From Pirellulales bacterium (GTDB taxonomy: Bacteria; Planctomycetota; Planctomycetia; Pirellulales; Thermoguttaceae): a DNA stretch of 30,823 nt. Shown here piece by piece: positions 6,697-14,492 of the stretch. Numbering within the stretch: position 1 is the first letter of the stretch; every line of letters starts with the position of its first letter. A model generated the notes under the pieces. It was not told where the DNA came from. It did no database searches and saw nothing but the letters and a program-made list of their open reading frames with translations. Where the stretch lies: positions 1-30,823 of the forward strand of contig DAOWNK010000004.1 in NCBI GenBank assembly GCA_030642635.1. Direction: 5' to 3'. The position numbers and the translations under genes are program-made.

Positions 6697-7932
6697 CGAT
6701 ATCTCCGGGATAAGCCCGGTGCCGGAGGTCACCCTGTACGATTGCAACGTCCACTGTTCGGCCACGGCGTGGATTTGCTGTTCGATCAGGCTGGCGATGT
6801 CGCCGTCGTAGACGTCCTTTTTCTTGTCGGCCAGCACCTTGAAATCCGCAAACACCACGTCGAGTTGCTCGCCGGTAAGCTCATATCCCAGCGCCTTTGC
6901 CCGATCGGCCAGCGCCGCTCGGCCGCTGTGCTTGCCCAGCACCAGGTCGGTCATGGCGAACCCGACGTCCTCGGGCCGCATGATTTCGTAGGTGGTTCGT
7001 TCCTTTAACATTCCGTCCTGGTGAATACCGGCCTCGTGTGCGAAGGCGTTTTGTCCGACAACGGCCTTGTTCCGCTGCACCTGAATGCCGGTGATCCCGG
7101 CCACCATCCGGCTTGTAGGCACCAGTCGCCGGCTGTTGATTTTGGTATTGGCGTGGTAATAATCGCCCCGGGTACGCAGCGCCATGACGATCTCCTCGAG
7201 CGAGCAGTTCCCTGCCCGTTCTCCGATTCCGTTTATGGTGCACTCGACCTGCCCTGCCCCGGCCTGGACTGCCGCCAGGCTGTTCGCCACGGCAAGCCCA
7301 AGGTCGTTGTGACAGTGTACGCTGATCACTGCCCGACAGATGTTCGGCACTCGACGGCGGAGCATTTCGATAACGCTTTTCATCTGCATCGGTGTGGCGT
7401 AGCCGACCGTATCGGGTATATTCACCGTGGTGGCGCCGGCGTCGATGGCGGCCTGGACCACCTCGCACAGGAAGTCGGTCTCGGTCCTTGCGGCGTCCTC
7501 GGGCGAGAATTCGATGTCTGAGCAATAGCCGGCCGCACGCTTTACACCGTCCACTGCACGACGGACGATCTCGTCCTTGTCCATCTTCAGTTTATGCTCG
7601 CGATGGATGGCGCTGGTGGCAAGGAAGACGTGAATCCTGGGCCGCTGGGCATCTTTGACGGCCTCCCACGCCCGATCTATGTCGGCATTTCGGCATCTGG
7701 CCAGCCCGCAGATAACCGCTCCACGCACCGCCCGGGCGATCTCGCAGACGGACTGAAAATCGCCGGGTGAGGCGATCGGGAACCCGGCCTCGATTACGTC
7801 CACACCAAGCTCGACCAGCGCGTGGGCGACCTCCATTTTCTCGGCCAGGTTCATGCTGGCCCCGGGCGATTGCTCGCCGTCGCGGAGCGTGGTGTCGAAG
7901 ATTACAATTTTGCGTTGGTTCGTGTCGTTCAT
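6364..7932 (-). CDS. leuA: 2-isopropylmalate synthase
   Basis: LeuA condenses acetyl-CoA with 2-oxoisovalerate, the first committed step of leucine synthesis. Of 522 residues, the N-terminal catalytic barrel shows IFDTTLRDGEQSPGASM at 10-26 (metal Asp, Arg), VISVHCHNDLGLAVANS with the metal-binding HxH, INGIGERAGNCSLEE, and AFAHEAGIHQDGMLK. The C-terminal leucine-binding regulatory domain runs from about 390 (VTSGTGLIPEISLTL, ASGDGPIDAVLLAIEEITG, QVEYGGRLYRGRGIS), so feedback control by leucine is expected. The start at 7932 has only a weak ribosome-binding site. The last 14 residues (PSGGIGRRSGFKIP) and the stop codon are encoded inside tRNA-Leu; normal LeuA proteins end near AFLNAINRI, so this tail is probably dispensable. 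Upstream lies a leader-peptide attenuator. Confidence 0.95.
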   Translation of the reverse strand: MNDTNQRKIVIFDTTLRDGEQSPGASMNLAEKMEVAHALVELGVDVIEAGFPIASPGDFQSVCEIARAVRGAVICGLARCRNADIDRAWEAVKDAQRPRIHVFLATSAIHREHKLKMDKDEIVRRAVDGVKRAAGYCSDIEFSPEDAARTETDFLCEVVQAAIDAGATTVNIPDTVGYATPMQMKSVIEMLRRRVPNICRAVISVHCHNDLGLAVANSLAAVQAGAGQVECTINGIGERAGNCSLEEIVMALRTRGDYYHANTKINSRRLVPTSRMVAGITGIQVQRNKAVVGQNAFAHEAGIHQDGMLKERTTYEIMRPEDVGFAMTDLVLGKHSGRAALADRAKALGYELTGEQLDVVFADFKVLADKKKDVYDGDIASLIEQQIHAVAEQWTLQSYRVTSGTGLIPEISLTLRHGDKEHNTKMASGDGPIDAVLLAIEEITGINVDCKDFNVHSVTVGQDAQGEVRVQVEYGGRLYRGRGISTDSIEASAKAFLNAINRIAAVSRPSGGIGRRSGFKIP

Positions 7933-7950
7933 GATTTACGTACCATCAAT

Positions 7951-7984
7951 AAAAAAACCCCAAGGCGTTGCCGGCCTTGGGGTT
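7951..7984 (-). terminator. Intrinsic terminator of the leu attenuator
   Basis: Reading the minus strand: AACCCCAAGGC (7984-7974), loop CGGCAAC, then GCCTTGGGG (7966-7958) and seven T (7957-7951). The stem has nine pairs and can extend by two A-T pairs into the T tract. It ends 18 bases before the leuA start codon, so it must be read through for leuA to be expressed. Confidence 0.85.
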
Positions 7985-8021
7985 CGTTTGACTGTTCGGT
8001 TTGGAAGTTGCGTACGAACCC
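7980..8021 (-). promoter_or_regulatory. Antiterminator arms of the leu attenuator
   Basis: GGGTTCGT (8021-8014), beginning with the G of the leader stop codon, is perfectly complementary to ACGAACCC (7987-7980). The second strand overlaps the 5' arm of the terminator, so the two hairpins exclude each other. A ribosome at the leader stop would cover the first strand and favour termination; one stalled at the Leu codons would leave it free. Confidence 0.7.
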
Positions 8022-8083
8022 TACAGCCGGCGCCTGGCCGGGGCCAATAATAACAACGGCAATAGGATCGTCAGTTGGTTCAT
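8021..8083 (-). CDS. leuL: leu leader peptide
   Basis: A 20-residue frame upstream of leuA: MNQLTILLPLLLLAPARRRL. Eight residues are Leu, four of them in a row (codons 10-13: TTG TTA TTA TTG), so translation speed would report the supply of charged tRNA-Leu, including the UUA-reading isoacceptor encoded at the end of leuA. The stop codon TAG directly adjoins the antiterminator strand. The ribosome-binding site is poor (TAGAG about 10 bases upstream), and the predicted transcription start lies only a few bases before the ATG. The role is assigned by analogy with enteric leuL; the peptide itself is not expected to have a function. Confidence 0.8.
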   Translation of the reverse strand: MNQLTILLPLLLLAPARRRL

Positions 8084-8092
8084 ATAATTAAC

Positions 8093-8119
8093 TCTATAAA
8101 ATATATCGGCAAAAGTCAA
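8093..8119 (-). promoter_or_regulatory. Candidate leuL-leuA promoter
   Basis: On the minus strand TTGACT (8119-8114) is followed after 15 bases by TATAGA (8098-8093). The spacer is shorter than ideal; shifting the -10 by two bases gives TAGAGT at 17. Initiation would fall near 8086, so the leader RNA to the end of the T tract would be about 135 bases. Confidence 0.45.
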
Positions 8120-8123
8120 GGGG

Positions 8124-10031
8124 TCATTGAGACTCTTTGCCGGTTGAGACCAGCCGGAGCTTGAATGCCACGTCGCGTGAAAAGTCTGGCACGCTAAGCT
8201 CCAATGGGCCGCCGGTGTGTTTCAACTCGGTGCGGCTGAGATCCTTGCCCTCCCAGGAATCGAACCAGCTCAACTCGTAATTTCCCGCAGGTACATCAAG
8301 CGTTACGGTGGCGGCAGAGACGGCAGTCGGCGTTTTGCCCTTGGCGACCACGTGTTTCCAGGTGTTTTGCTTGTGATGCACCCAACCGACGATACCCCAT
8401 TTTGTGTGTTTGCGGGCAATCGCTCGCACGGTGTCAGTTGAGCATTTTGGCTCGAACGCGGCGAAGTCGAGCCGGTTCCACGGTACGTCGGCCGTAAATT
8501 GCACGAACGGCTTATAATGGTGATAGAGGTTGAACGGATCGATGTAGTATGCCCACCACCAGTGCATCCCAGTCCCGCAAGACCCTGCGAAGAAGGGCGC
8601 CCAGATTGCGTTGTGGAGTATTATCCCCTGTTTGTCCTTGGGTGCGTCCGGGTATCGGTATGCGTCCTGGTGTTCCGAGCAGCCCCATGCGCGGTCCACC
8701 ATGCCGGTCTCGCCGATCAGAAGCGGCTTGCCGTAGCGGCGGGAGAATTCCAGAACTCGGTTAGCCCAGAGGTCTACCAGCGAAAGCGGCGCGTTGTGAC
8801 GCGCGTAGCCTGTCAGTTGGACAAACTCGACTGAATCCAACGTCCACATTTTGTCCCAGTGACTTCCGTTGGGCACGGCCAGCAGATGCCCCCAGGGGTC
8901 GATCGAGCGTAGGTAGCGGTTCATCTTGTCGGTCCAGGCGATCTTCTCGGCGGGCGAGGCCTTCCGGCAGCAGTTTACTTCCGCCCACGTCTGCCAGGCC
9001 ATGATGCTGGTGGAATATCCCCAGCGCGCCACGATGTAGCGGAGCTGCGCCTGGAATTGCTCGTGTGCCGCCGGCAGGACGAACAAATCCTGCATCGAGC
9101 GGCACGTCCCGCCGTTGTTGTAATAGTAAGGGAAGTCGGACCGGACCTTCGGCATGGAGCCGCCCCAGTCGATTCCTTCCGCCGTGCTGATGTAGCGGAT
9201 GTGCTCGACGACCACCTTGATGCCGATGGACCGCTCCCGGCACATTTGCACGATCCGGTCGAGTTTCCAGCAGCCGCGCTGGTTGTAGCGATACGCCCAA
9301 GAACCTTCGACCCCGAGCGTCGGGCCGTTGAAGTTCACACACGTGGCCGTGCAGCCGGCCTCGGCCATGCGGTCCAGCCAGCGGCGATACTGGTCCAGCC
9401 CGACGATCTTCTTGCCGTCGACCTCGATCACGTGGAATTGCGCCCAACTCGACGGATCGACTTTTGTAAGCCGCTCGATGAACAGGTTGTGTCCGATCGG
9501 CAGGTACGCACTGCCGTCGTCGCACTCGAACATCCGCGGGTTGTCCTTGGCAATGCGGACAAAGCCCGGGTGCTTCGACGCCGTGCATTTGAAGGCGAAC
9601 TCCTTGCTGCGCACGGCGCCGCGCGGCGTGGTTAGCGTGATCTGCCCGCACCAATCGCCGACGGCCGTCGGGGTAAAACGGACTTTCCAGCCGCCACGGT
9701 TTATCGGCGTGAGCACTTCACGGCGGCCTTTCCATACCTTGCGCGAGAAATCCTGGGCGAAGAACCCCGGCGCCGTCATCTTTTCGCCGTCGGGGCCGGT
9801 GAATTGCCCGTCAATCGCAACCTGTCGCGGGTCGAACGGCGTTCGGTAGTCGGCCTCCAACTCGACGTCCACTTCGAGCAACTCGAACCGGCCCACGCTT
9901 TCCTGCCGAGGTTTGACCGAAACGATCCGGTCGGCCGCGAAACACATGCACGGCAGCAACACCAAGGCCGTAAAGACCGAACAGTAAGAACCGCTCTTGG
10001 CACGGTTTGCATATATTTTGTATGTCATCAT
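8124..10031 (-). CDS. Secreted DUF5060 / glycoside-hydrolase-like protein
   Basis: A 635-residue protein with an N-terminal signal peptide (hydrophobic VFTALVLLPCMCFAADR, cleavage after CFA). Residues ~38-115 are an Ig-like DUF5060 domain (TPFDPRQVAIDGQFTGPDG, GGWKVRFTPTAVGDWCG). From about 150 to 530 a beta/alpha barrel related to GH5-type and DUF4038 proteins follows (AYLPIGHNLFIERL, YRRWLDRMAEAGCTATCVNF, SIMAWQTWAEVNCC, GKPLLIGETGM). Glu in WAEVN and Glu in IGETG sit where acid/base and nucleophile are found in clan-A hydrolases. A short beta-rich domain closes the protein (LDVPAGNYELSWFDSWEGKD). It probably acts on a polysaccharide outside the cytoplasm; the substrate is unknown. The start is the first of two adjacent ATGs, without a clear ribosome-binding site. 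Confidence 0.82.
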   Translation of the reverse strand: MMTYKIYANRAKSGSYCSVFTALVLLPCMCFAADRIVSVKPRQESVGRFELLEVDVELEADYRTPFDPRQVAIDGQFTGPDGEKMTAPGFFAQDFSRKVWKGRREVLTPINRGGWKVRFTPTAVGDWCGQITLTTPRGAVRSKEFAFKCTASKHPGFVRIAKDNPRMFECDDGSAYLPIGHNLFIERLTKVDPSSWAQFHVIEVDGKKIVGLDQYRRWLDRMAEAGCTATCVNFNGPTLGVEGSWAYRYNQRGCWKLDRIVQMCRERSIGIKVVVEHIRYISTAEGIDWGGSMPKVRSDFPYYYNNGGTCRSMQDLFVLPAAHEQFQAQLRYIVARWGYSTSIMAWQTWAEVNCCRKASPAEKIAWTDKMNRYLRSIDPWGHLLAVPNGSHWDKMWTLDSVEFVQLTGYARHNAPLSLVDLWANRVLEFSRRYGKPLLIGETGMVDRAWGCSEHQDAYRYPDAPKDKQGIILHNAIWAPFFAGSCGTGMHWWWAYYIDPFNLYHHYKPFVQFTADVPWNRLDFAAFEPKCSTDTVRAIARKHTKWGIVGWVHHKQNTWKHVVAKGKTPTAVSAATVTLDVPAGNYELSWFDSWEGKDLSRTELKHTGGPLELSVPDFSRDVAFKLRLVSTGKESQ

Positions 10032-10116
10032 AGTTGACCCATTCTAGTACATGGAGTTCAAAGTTTCGTAAATTGGAGGCCGGAGGATGGGGAGGGAACG
10101 TCTACCCGCGCCGAAG

Positions 10117-11081
10117 TCAAAACGCATCGCCGTGGATCACCTCGCCGTCATCACGGTTGCCAAGCCGCCGGAAAATCTCTGTTTCGATCTCATAGCTTAT
10201 ATTGTGTACTGAGCCGTCGCAAAAGACGGCATTAAAGCCGCCGGGGTGAGCACTGCCGAAATTGTAAATATCGTGTACGCCTGCACGGTCTGGAAGTGGC
10301 GCGAATATGGTCCAACGAGTTTCGTCGCTGCTGGTTGCGTATGGTCCTCCATCATCACCCCAATCGCCGCCGTTTTCGTAGTGGTCGGGCGAGAGGTACT
10401 TCTCGCCGATCATGATGGTGCTGCTCGTACCGTCCTGAACTTCGGCATGACGTGTAGCACTGTGGGCGTAGAATATGCCGGTCTGATCGGTAGGCCAACC
10501 GGTGTAAGTCTCGCCGTTGGCATAGATGTCGCTGCCCGAGGCAGGCGACGGGCCGGTGGGTGTAGTCGGCGTTGTTTGGACGTCGCCGATATTGCCCGCG
10601 TAGTCTGTCTTTTGGTTTTCGGAGAGCGCGTCGGCGTTATGGAATGATACGAAATTTGGGCGCAGTGCCGGCCGGCGGCGGCTGGGGCAGTGCAGCACGG
10701 CCAACTGCGTCTGCATAAGCTGGACGGCAGCCGCCTTTTTCTCGTCAACCGTCCCGCCGGATCCAAGCTGGTGCAACGTCTCTTGTTCGATAAACGGCAA
10801 TATGTTGTACGTCCAAGCGCCCGGCTGGTCCCGGTCGAAGCCACGATCCGGATCGCCGACCCAACGGATCCCCCAGCCGCCGGTTGGATAGTGGCCGTGT
10901 GCCGATTCGTGAGCGATCGCTGCCAGCCCAAGTTGCTTGAGATTGTTGGAGCACTGCATCCGCCTGGCTGCTTCTCGGGCAGCTTGCACCGCCGGCAGCA
11001 ACAACGCGACCAGAATGCCGATGATCGCGATCACGACCAAAAGTTCGACTAGGGAAACCCGCTGCTGCAAAGTCTTCGCAT
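10117..11081 (-). pseudogene. DUF1559 prepilin-like protein with a frameshift in the leader
   Basis: The protein is a typical planctomycete DUF1559 pseudopilin: VELLVVIAIIGILVALLLPA followed by QAAREAARRMQCSNNLKQLG, a long beta-rich body, and HPGGFNAVFCDGSVH near the C-terminus, which fits H-X9-DG. The expected start ATG 11081 gives MRRLCSSGFP and hits TAG at 11051. Only a change of frame just after GGGTTT (near 11056) joins this leader to SLVELLVV; one extra T would give a perfect GFSLVELL prepilin-peptidase site. In the main frame the residue before the cleavage site is Arg and no ATG is near. So the gene is either a recent pseudogene or carries a one-base sequence error at a TTTCCC run. 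Confidence 0.8.
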
Positions 11082-11176
11082 GGTGCAAAATCCTTGCCGG
11101 CTCGGTGTATGAGCCATCCCGGTACGGCGGCCGAACCTGCACCGCCGTGCTGGGATGGTCTTCTCGCGTGTTATTA

Positions 11177-12104
11177 CTATGACCTCTTCCTGCGCCGACA
11201 TAGCACCAAGGTGCTTGCACCAAAGACAAAGGTCAACAAAAGAACAAGCGTACTCGGTTCCGGAACCTCGTTCAACCCGGCGACGATCATCGGATCGAGA
11301 CGCGTGCCGTCGCTTTGACACTGGATGAAGATTCCGGTGGCCACGGCGTCCGACGCATAGCCAAGATCGCTAAGATCAATCAGCGTGCCACCACGATCAC
11401 TAATGGTCCACGCACTACCCGGGATTTCGACCGACCCTGTCTTGAGCGTCGACATACAGGCGGGGAAGCCCCAGGAAGGGTGGAACGTCTCATGGGCATT
11501 CGAATCGACTCCCCAGTGCCCAGAGTTCTTGAGTACGCTAAGCGTCACCGTGCCTGCGGCATCAATCCCTCGAATCCGCAAGTCGTCGCCGTTGCCGTTC
11601 TCGATGATCAGGATGTCCGGTCCCAGCAGGTTCTTCACACCGACGTCGAATGTGAATTCCATGCCGTTGTCGGTCGAAACATCGGTCAAACTCGTGCCGT
11701 ACGGCAATTGTCCGTAGCCCGTGTTGAGGCCCTGGTGCAAGACCAACTCGTCACGGTTGGGTCCGGCGGCCTGCGGCCGCAGGAAGGAAATAGGCCCTAA
11801 ACGCATCTACGCCTGGCATGCGGATCTCAAGATCATTTTGCCCGCGCACGTCCGTGACCGCGGCCCCGTTGAGGTCGAGCTTGCTCACCGTGTACGTCTG
11901 CATGCTCCCTTCATGATCGGAGTCGTACTGGACGGATTGGAACATGTACAGGTCGACAGTTTTGCCAAGCAGCGGCTGGCCGGTCACGAGCGACTCCGCC
12001 AACGTGTTTGTGTTGATGGGGATCGGCGCCGCCTGTACGGTGCAAACCCACAACAACATCGCAATACACACAACAGCACCCGTTAACATTGAAACCTTAC
12101 TCAT
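11177..12104 (-). pseudogene. PEP-CTERM sorting-domain protein split by a frameshift
   Basis: The 5' part (ATG 12104, AAGGAGGG at 12112-12119) encodes a signal peptide ending VQAAP and a domain with KLDLNGAAVTDVRGQNDLEI. The rest is in another frame, joined around 11750-11806: RDELVLHQGLNTGYGQLPYG, DILIIENGNGDDLRIRG, then a C-terminal anchor EVPEPST, hydrophobic LVLLLTFVFGASTLVL, and CRRRKRS. PEP-CTERM proteins are exported, then sorted and cut by an exosortase. Two frames overlap by 56 bases at the junction, as expected for one insertion or deletion. A strong promoter and direct repeats lie upstream. The protein may bind or display on the outer surface; function unknown. Confidence 0.78.
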
Positions 12105-12200
12105 CTTACAACCCTCCTTCTAAAGAAGTAACTGTTCGTCGACTTACAGGTCCTCTGCGACTTACAGAGAAAATTTACCCGAAGCCAACTTCTAACTTCT

Positions 12201-12228
12201 ATAATAATCGGGGGCGAAACATTGTCAA
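12201..12228 (-). promoter_or_regulatory. Near-consensus promoter of the PEP-CTERM gene
   Basis: On the minus strand TTGACA (12228-12223), 16-base spacer, TATTAT (12206-12201). Transcription would start near 12194, leaving a 5' leader of about 90 bases before ATG 12104. Confidence 0.6.
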
Positions 12229-12235
12229 GGAAATA

Positions 12236-12264
12236 TTGCGTCAATTTATTAAGGTTTTGCGTCA
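12236..12264. promoter_or_regulatory. Candidate AraC/XylR operator: two TTGCGTCA half-sites
   Basis: TTGCGTCA at 12236-12243 and 12257-12264, 21 bases apart, that is two helical turns on one face. AraC/XylR-type regulators bind direct repeats with this spacing. The pair begins eight bases beyond the -35 of the PEP-CTERM promoter and about 145 bases before the divergent regulator gene, the usual place for an activator site. Confidence 0.5.
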
Positions 12265-12408
12265 GCAGGTGATATCGGCCGATAATACGAGATATACTAC
12301 GATAGACGGACCTGTGTAAGGCAGCATGATGACGGATTCATGCTGTAATCATATAGTTATCCGTCGCTTTCCCGGTTCCGGCGGCACATTGTCCGCGAGA
12401 TCGCAAAG

Positions 12409-13581
12409 ATGGCCAGACATTCAAGGATTGCACTGCTGATTGAATCGCACCGGACGTACGAAAGAAACCTGCTGCGCGGCATTGCCGCCTATGCGCACGT
12501 ACACGGACCGTGGTCGTTTTTTCAACAGGTGCGTGCCCCGGGCAACGTAGTGCTGACACGGCTGGAAAAATGGGGCGGCGACGGGCTTATCATGCGGTGC
12601 GAAAGCCGAAAATTGATCCAACACATACAGAAGTTGAACATACCTACCGTCGACCTGTTGGGATGGTACGATCTGGAAGACATACCGACGTTGGATACCG
12701 ATCATCGGGCCGTAGCGCACATGGCCGCCGACCACCTGATCGAACACGGGTTCGAACAATTCGCCTACTGCGGGTTTGACGGGCTGTATTACTCCGAGCG
12801 TCGCCGTGAATATTTTACCGAATACCTGTCCGAGTTGGGTTACAAGGTGAGTGTTTTTCAATGTCCCCGTCAATCTCACGACCGGGACAGCTCGACGTTC
12901 GAGGCCCATGGCGTGCTCGACGCGGAGGCGCTGGCGGCGTGGGTTGCGTCGCTACCCAAGCCGGTCGGGCTGATGGCCTGCAACGACGCCCGTGGAGAGC
13001 ACGTGCTCGACGCCTGTAGCCAGTGCGGTATCGTGGTGCCGGATGAAACGGCGGTGATCGCCGTGGGCAACGACGACGTTGTGTGCGACCTGTGTGCACC
13101 GACGCTATCGAGCATCGAGCCTAACACCAGAAAGATGGGCTACGAGGCGGCGGCGCTGCTGGACCGGATGATAAGCGGTGAGGACCTGCCGACCGTAAAA
13201 ATCCTCGTGGGGCCTCTCGACGTGATTACCCGACAGTCGACCGACGTGTTGACCAGCGCCGACGGCGACGTCGCCGCCGCCATGCACTTTATTCGTGAAC
13301 ATGCCGCCGAGGGCGTGAATGTCGAAGACGTACTTGAACACGTCGGCGTTTCTCGCAGCACGCTGGAGCGGCGGTTCGCCAGGTTCGTCGGTCGTTCGCC
13401 GAAGGCCGAAATCATCCGCGCACAGCTTCATCGTGTCAAGCAACTGCTGAGCCGGACTGACTACCCGTTGGTGAAGATTGCACAACTCGCCGGGTTCAAC
13501 CACGTCGAGTACATGTGTAATATCTTTAAGGACAAGACCGGTCAGACACCGGGACAGTATCGGAAACAGTCGCAGGTGTAG
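12409..13581 (+). CDS. XylR-type AraC-family transcriptional regulator
   Basis: A 390-residue regulator with two parts. Residues ~5-280 form a LacI/periplasmic-binding-like sensor (RIALLIESHRTYERNLLRGI at the N-terminus, GDGLIMRCESRKLIQHI, ADHLIEHGFEQFAYCGFDG, PVGLMACNDARGEHVLDAC, SSIEPNTRKMGYEAAALLDR). Residues ~290-390 hold the double helix-turn-helix of AraC (VEDVLEHVGVSRSTLERRFA, then VKIAQLAGFNHVEYMCNIFK and TGQTPGQYRK). This layout is that of E. coli XylR, so a sugar or sugar-derived ligand is likely. Start ATG 12409 begins the sensor directly. It faces the PEP-CTERM gene across an intergenic region with candidate half-sites; the secreted DUF5060 protein 2.4 kb away could be a target. 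Regulation of either is inference. Confidence 0.88.
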   Translation: MARHSRIALLIESHRTYERNLLRGIAAYAHVHGPWSFFQQVRAPGNVVLTRLEKWGGDGLIMRCESRKLIQHIQKLNIPTVDLLGWYDLEDIPTLDTDHRAVAHMAADHLIEHGFEQFAYCGFDGLYYSERRREYFTEYLSELGYKVSVFQCPRQSHDRDSSTFEAHGVLDAEALAAWVASLPKPVGLMACNDARGEHVLDACSQCGIVVPDETAVIAVGNDDVVCDLCAPTLSSIEPNTRKMGYEAAALLDRMISGEDLPTVKILVGPLDVITRQSTDVLTSADGDVAAAMHFIREHAAEGVNVEDVLEHVGVSRSTLERRFARFVGRSPKAEIIRAQLHRVKQLLSRTDYPLVKIAQLAGFNHVEYMCNIFKDKTGQTPGQYRKQSQV

Positions 13582-13701
13582 GCTATACTTCACGCGGCCA
13601 TAATCTGCGGTTCTTGTCGGGTGTTGGTATGACCGTGCGGAGTATAACCGGCGTCTTATGGCGAATTTGTAAAGCCGGGGAATTTGCGGGAAATAGAACA
13701 A

Positions 13702-13938
13702 ATGGCCGGTAAAAATGTCGATCTTTCCTGTGACCCGCCAATTGCAGCCTCTGCCAAAGAGGGGAAGGCCCCGCGGCGGTTTATCGGCGTAACGTTCGAC
13801 TGCTGCGGCGTCTATACCCGGATTTACATCAATCGGACCGAGACCGCCTACGAAGGCCGCTGTCCGAAGTGTTTCAGGCCGGTCCGGGTGCAAATCGGCC
13901 CGGGCGGGACCGATTGCCGGTTCTTCACTGCACGCTGA
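13702..13938 (+). CDS. Small conserved Cys-containing protein
   Basis: A 78-residue protein. The conserved part is FIGVTFDCCGVYTRIYINR, then AYEGRCPKCFRPVRVQIGPGGTDCRFF, a pattern I associate with small planctomycete proteins. The CC pair and the CPKC knuckle could together hold one zinc ion. No membrane segment or signal peptide is seen. ATG 13702 is preferred over an upstream TTG (13684) because GGGAAA lies at a suitable distance. The next gene follows after 46 bases on the same strand. Function unknown. Confidence 0.65.
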   Translation: MAGKNVDLSCDPPIAASAKEGKAPRRFIGVTFDCCGVYTRIYINRTETAYEGRCPKCFRPVRVQIGPGGTDCRFFTAR

Positions 13939-13984
13939 ACTGTCTATTGAGTCAGTTGCCCGTTTCGGGTAATCTTCCGCCGCA

Positions 13985-14458
13985 ATGGATTACGACGTTC
14001 AGCGCTGCACGCGACACTGTGCCAAAAGCGGTCGGGAACTGGCGCCCGGCGAGGCGTTCTACTCGGTGTTGCTGGCCGAAGGGGCCGAGTTGAAGCGCTA
14101 CGACTATGCAGAGGACGCCTGGGAGTGCCCCCCCGAGGACGCCGTGGGTTGGTGGAAGTCGCACGTCCCAGACCGCAACACGCGCCGGCGGCACTGGGCG
14201 CCAAACGACGTGATGCTCCGGTTCTTCGACGAGTTGGCCGAACAGCCCGACAAACAGGACATGCGATATGTGTTGGCATTGCTCCTGGTCCGACGTCGCG
14301 TGATGCAATTAGAGGAAGGCTCAACCGAGCAGAACGGCCGCCAGGTCATGGTTTTGTACTGCCCCCGTCGCCAGACGACCTATAAGATACCGGTCGTTGC
14401 GCCGGAGCAGACGCAAATCGACGAGATACAGCAGGAACTTGTCGCTTTGTTGGAATAA
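13985..14458 (+). CDS. Conserved hypothetical protein with an N-terminal Cys motif
   Basis: A 157-residue soluble protein. The N-terminus RCTRHCAKSGRELAPGEAFY followed by SVLLAEGAELKRYDYAEDAW resembles planctomycete proteins that begin with a CxxxGxxLxPGE motif and a beta-rich domain. The middle is charged with conserved Trp (GWWKSHVP, RRRHWAPND), and a helical segment MRYVLALLLVRRRVMQLEEG precedes a C-terminal beta/alpha unit (MVLYCPRRQTTYKIPVVAP). It lies just after the small Cys protein and before a lipoprotein gene, with a palindromic repeat between. No enzyme motif was found, and no clear ribosome-binding site precedes ATG 13985. Function unknown. Confidence 0.7.
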   Translation: MDYDVQRCTRHCAKSGRELAPGEAFYSVLLAEGAELKRYDYAEDAWECPPEDAVGWWKSHVPDRNTRRRHWAPNDVMLRFFDELAEQPDKQDMRYVLALLLVRRRVMQLEEGSTEQNGRQVMVLYCPRRQTTYKIPVVAPEQTQIDEIQQELVALLE

Positions 14459-14492
14459 ATGTTTAGTCGACAACATATGTATCATCAACACA

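Larger units (their letters stand above)
12105..12408. other. Divergent intergenic region (304 bases)
   Basis: It separates the PEP-CTERM gene (minus) from the XylR-type regulator (plus). It holds the minus-strand ribosome-binding site, a pair of GACTTACAG repeats (12141-12149, 12159-12167), a minus-strand promoter and a pair of TTGCGTCA repeats. From 12270 to 12408 nothing clear is seen; no convincing plus-strand promoter for the regulator was found. Confidence 0.5.

Noticed and set aside
9057..9635. Plus-strand 192-codon frame opposite the DUF5060 gene
   Set aside because: It is antisense to a well-supported gene, has no recognisable motif or ribosome-binding site and reflects GC-biased codon positions.
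11049..11062. Programmed ribosomal frameshift in the prepilin leader
   Set aside because: The zero-frame codons GGG TTT CCC TAG do not form an X-XXY-YYZ slippery site and re-pairing after a -1 slip is poor; a one-base deletion or sequence error is simpler.
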